The notes under the pieces were generated by a model that did no database searches, was not told the DNA's origin, and saw nothing but the letters and a program-made list of their open reading frames with translations. Shown piece after piece: positions 4,465 through 5,937 of a stretch of DNA of 5,937 bases (position 1 is the first letter of the stretch; each line of letters opens with the position of its first letter). Position numbers and translations under genes: made by a program. Source of the DNA: an uncultured Muribaculaceae bacterium (GTDB taxonomy: Bacteria > Bacteroidota > Bacteroidia > Bacteroidales > Muribaculaceae). The stretch lies in assembly GCA_910586175.1 (NCBI GenBank), contig CAJUIJ010000078.1, positions 1 to 5,937 of the forward strand, given 5' to 3'.

Positions 4465-5208
4465 ATGCAAAAATATATCGCCGTAATATTCGCGTTGTTG
4501 CTCTCCGCTCTCACGTGTAGCGGCCAGTCTTTTCTCGCAAAATATCCCAAGCTGACAAAGAAAACTCTCCCGGAATTTTTCGAGGATTGGAAAGCCTATT
4601 CGGATTCAGTAAGAGATACGAATAAATGCAATGCCGATATATGCTATGTGGTGAATACTGCTGAAGTTGGTTTGACATCTCCTATAGTTAGAGCGTTGGA
4701 AGGCGATTTATCCCATTATGTAAAAAAGCCCCCGGTAAAGAAATATGGTATAATACCGCAGTATATTCCTGTTGAATATTATCCTATTGCGCCGACCCCT
4801 AACGATACACTGTTTTTTTCATGGGATTATGCCTCGCTATATGACAGTATCTTGGTTAAAGATACGATAACGCCTCTTTTGGGAAATAATGAGCTATATC
4901 TGACTAATAATATAAGCACTCGTTTAATGGAGTTTATAACAGGCTTAAATGTTGATAATGAAAGGCCGGGTAGATTTATGAACAAGAATATTAGAGCATT
5001 GCAAAAACATCTGCGCAGCTACAATGATGAGTACAATGGATGGGTGAATTTTAACGATTACCCCTATATTTGGAAAGTTCAAGCCACGGATGATTTTATA
5101 GTCTTACATATAAAGGCATCCAATTATACCGGCTATGAGCAATGGTATATTAAGAAAGACGGAGGATTCGAGGAAGTGCCGGGCATACATAATGCTTGGA
5201 TAGAATAG
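4465..5208 (+). CDS. Secreted hypothetical protein (247 aa), AT-rich moron-like gene
   Basis: The protein starts MQKYIAVIFALLLSALTCSGQ, a typical signal peptide: Lys3, a hydrophobic core at 5-17, then probable signal peptidase I cleavage before Gln21, common in Bacteroidetes. Cys18 could instead be lipidated, but ALT-C is a poor lipobox. The mature part (about 227 aa) is rich in Tyr, Trp, Asn and Asp (for example FFSWDYASLYDS) with no domain that I recognise. It is AT-rich (21 of 60 bases are G or C in 4801-4860, against 38 of 60 in 3481-3540 of the PLD-like gene), with many ATA and TAT codons, suggesting separate acquisition. It has its own promoter, lies opposite to all the larger genes and ends 6 bp from the phosphoribosyltransferase gene tail-to-tail. 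It may alter the host envelope in a lysogen; that is inference. Function unknown. Confidence 0.85.
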   Translation: MQKYIAVIFALLLSALTCSGQSFLAKYPKLTKKTLPEFFEDWKAYSDSVRDTNKCNADICYVVNTAEVGLTSPIVRALEGDLSHYVKKPPVKKYGIIPQYIPVEYYPIAPTPNDTLFFSWDYASLYDSILVKDTITPLLGNNELYLTNNISTRLMEFITGLNVDNERPGRFMNKNIRALQKHLRSYNDEYNGWVNFNDYPYIWKVQATDDFIVLHIKASNYTGYEQWYIKKDGGFEEVPGIHNAWIE

Positions 5209-5214
5209 CGTTGA

Positions 5215-5871
5215 TTAAGCCTTGTTGTTGATAGCGGCGATAAAGACGAGGTTCTTGCCGGTAGGCTGAAAGAGCCGTTTCATCGAAAGCATCGTTTGGC
5301 CGGTGGTAACGAAATCATCGAAAACAATAATATTCTGCTCCGAGGGGCAGACATTCATTGTAAAGGTCGCGTTCACACGCTGTTTAGAGCGGCAGAGCGC
5401 GACATCTTCATAAAATGATATGCCGAGAATCGAGGCTATGCGGTCGGCGACAAGCGAAGCGAAGTTACGCTGAAGGTGTCGGCGTTTCGGGGTGGTGATT
5501 ACAGCCCAGCCTCCTGCGGCGAGGTTCTTGCCGAGGACTTCGGCGACAAGCGCGGCGGTGGCCTCGGCAACTTTCGGTATCATGGCATCGTCGGCCTTGA
5601 TCTCGGTCAAGGTCTTGCCGTAGACCGAGCGTTTCCATACGGCAAGAAAGAATAAGCCTGTGCGGTAGGCAAGCATCGGGCGGCTTTGGAAGTCGCAACG
5701 TGCGCCATCGCCGTGCGCCCAGTCGCGGCGGTTCTTTTCAGCGAAAAGATCCTTGCCGGATTGGGACGAGGATAAAACGGCGGCAGACGGCGTTTCCAAA
5801 ATGGGCGGTTGAATCTCCGAGAGAACACCGCTCAAATCGACCGCACCGCTGCCGTCGTAAGGGTCGGCCAT
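5215..5871 (-). CDS. Phosphoribosyltransferase-fold protein (ComF-like)
   Basis: At 218 aa, it shows the PRPP-binding loop NIIVFDDFVTTGQTM (residues 180-194, acidic pair Asp185-Asp186 followed by TTG) of type I phosphoribosyltransferases. A candidate pyrophosphate loop, VITTPKRRHLQRNFASLVA (124-142), precedes it. The spacing of these two elements resembles ComF-type proteins. The first 60 residues are unrelated: low-complexity, rich in Ser and Asp, then a basic segment with two Cys-adjacent charges (RRDWAHGDGARCDF). There is no ComF zinc finger. The substrate cannot be read from sequence; salvage of a base or nucleotide, or a step in phage DNA base modification, are options from family knowledge. 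The ATG at 5871 lies 3 bp after the previous gene's stop, so they are probably cotranscribed. Read-through to its left would be antisense to the secreted-protein gene. Confidence 0.85.
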   Translation of the reverse strand: MADPYDGSGAVDLSGVLSEIQPPILETPSAAVLSSSQSGKDLFAEKNRRDWAHGDGARCDFQSRPMLAYRTGLFFLAVWKRSVYGKTLTEIKADDAMIPKVAEATAALVAEVLGKNLAAGGWAVITTPKRRHLQRNFASLVADRIASILGISFYEDVALCRSKQRVNATFTMNVCPSEQNIIVFDDFVTTGQTMLSMKRLFQPTGKNLVFIAAINNKA

Positions 5872-5874
5872 AGC

Positions 5875-5937
5875 TTACGCTGCTTTAGACGGATTTATGA
5901 TGCCGTCCTCGGTAACGATTTCGCCGGAGTAGAAGGG
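5875..5937 (-). CDS. C-terminal end of an unidentified gene, cut by the right edge
   Basis: Twenty codons open from the right edge, reading PFYSGEIVTEDGIINPSKAA, and end in TAA at 5877-5875, 3 bp before the phosphoribosyltransferase ATG. The other two minus-strand frames contain stops, so this is the best frame. The fragment is too short to identify. Tight spacing suggests an operon with the phosphoribosyltransferase, and the partner's identity would help most in assigning that enzyme's role. Confidence 0.55.
   Translation of the reverse strand, partial: PFYSGEIVTEDGIINPSKAA

Noticed and set aside
1..5937. CRISPR array, tRNA, rRNA or insertion sequence
   Set aside because: I saw no regularly spaced long repeats, no cloverleaf with conserved T-loop, and no transposase frame or terminal repeats.

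Overview
The window looks like part of a tailed (pro)phage or phage-derived island in a Bacteroidales bacterium. A GC-rich gut lineage such as Muribaculaceae would fit, but that is inference. Bacteroidales is suggested by start-proximal boxes of the form TAnnTTTG (the Bacteroidetes -7 element), by genes with no clear Shine-Dalgarno sequence, and by a secreted protein whose signal peptide probably ends just before Gln. The phage assignment rests on a large terminase subunit with both its ATPase and nuclease motifs, preceded by a small helix-turn-helix protein of the small-terminase type.

Layout, in minus-strand transcription order (right to left). (1) The C-terminal end of an unidentified gene (5875-5937) is followed 3 bp later by a ComF-like phosphoribosyltransferase-fold protein (5215-5871). 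(2) A divergent control region (about 4369-4464) holds a perfect 9-bp dyad over the -7 box of the minus-strand operon and a second promoter facing the other way. (3) A tightly overlapping operon encodes a 177-aa helical protein, a single-HxK phospholipase-D-fold protein, a 96-aa HTH protein and a 204-aa helical protein with an acidic tail. The overlaps are 4, 14 and 8 nt. The 557-aa terminase large subunit comes next. (4) A 220-bp gap with several inverted repeats and an orphan promoter-like box follows. (5) An 82-aa CxxC protein comes next, and then a strong minus-strand terminator near the left edge.

Two genes run the other way, on the plus strand: a 59-aa two-helix membrane protein (2261-2440) and a 247-aa secreted protein (4465-5208). 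Both are clearly more AT-rich than the minus-strand genes. Each has its own promoter, and the two promoters share 16 of 17 bases. Each gene lies tail-to-tail against the minus-strand gene on its right. They look like morons: accessory cassettes expressed independently of the packaging operon. Both products are predicted to act in the envelope, so lysogenic conversion or superinfection exclusion is a reasonable but untested idea.

The most striking unexplained structure lies inside terL at about 1194-1280. Four GGTTAT repeats at 7-8 bp spacing run into two consecutive perfect 10-bp inverted repeats. They sit in the stretch encoding the linker between the ATPase and nuclease domains.
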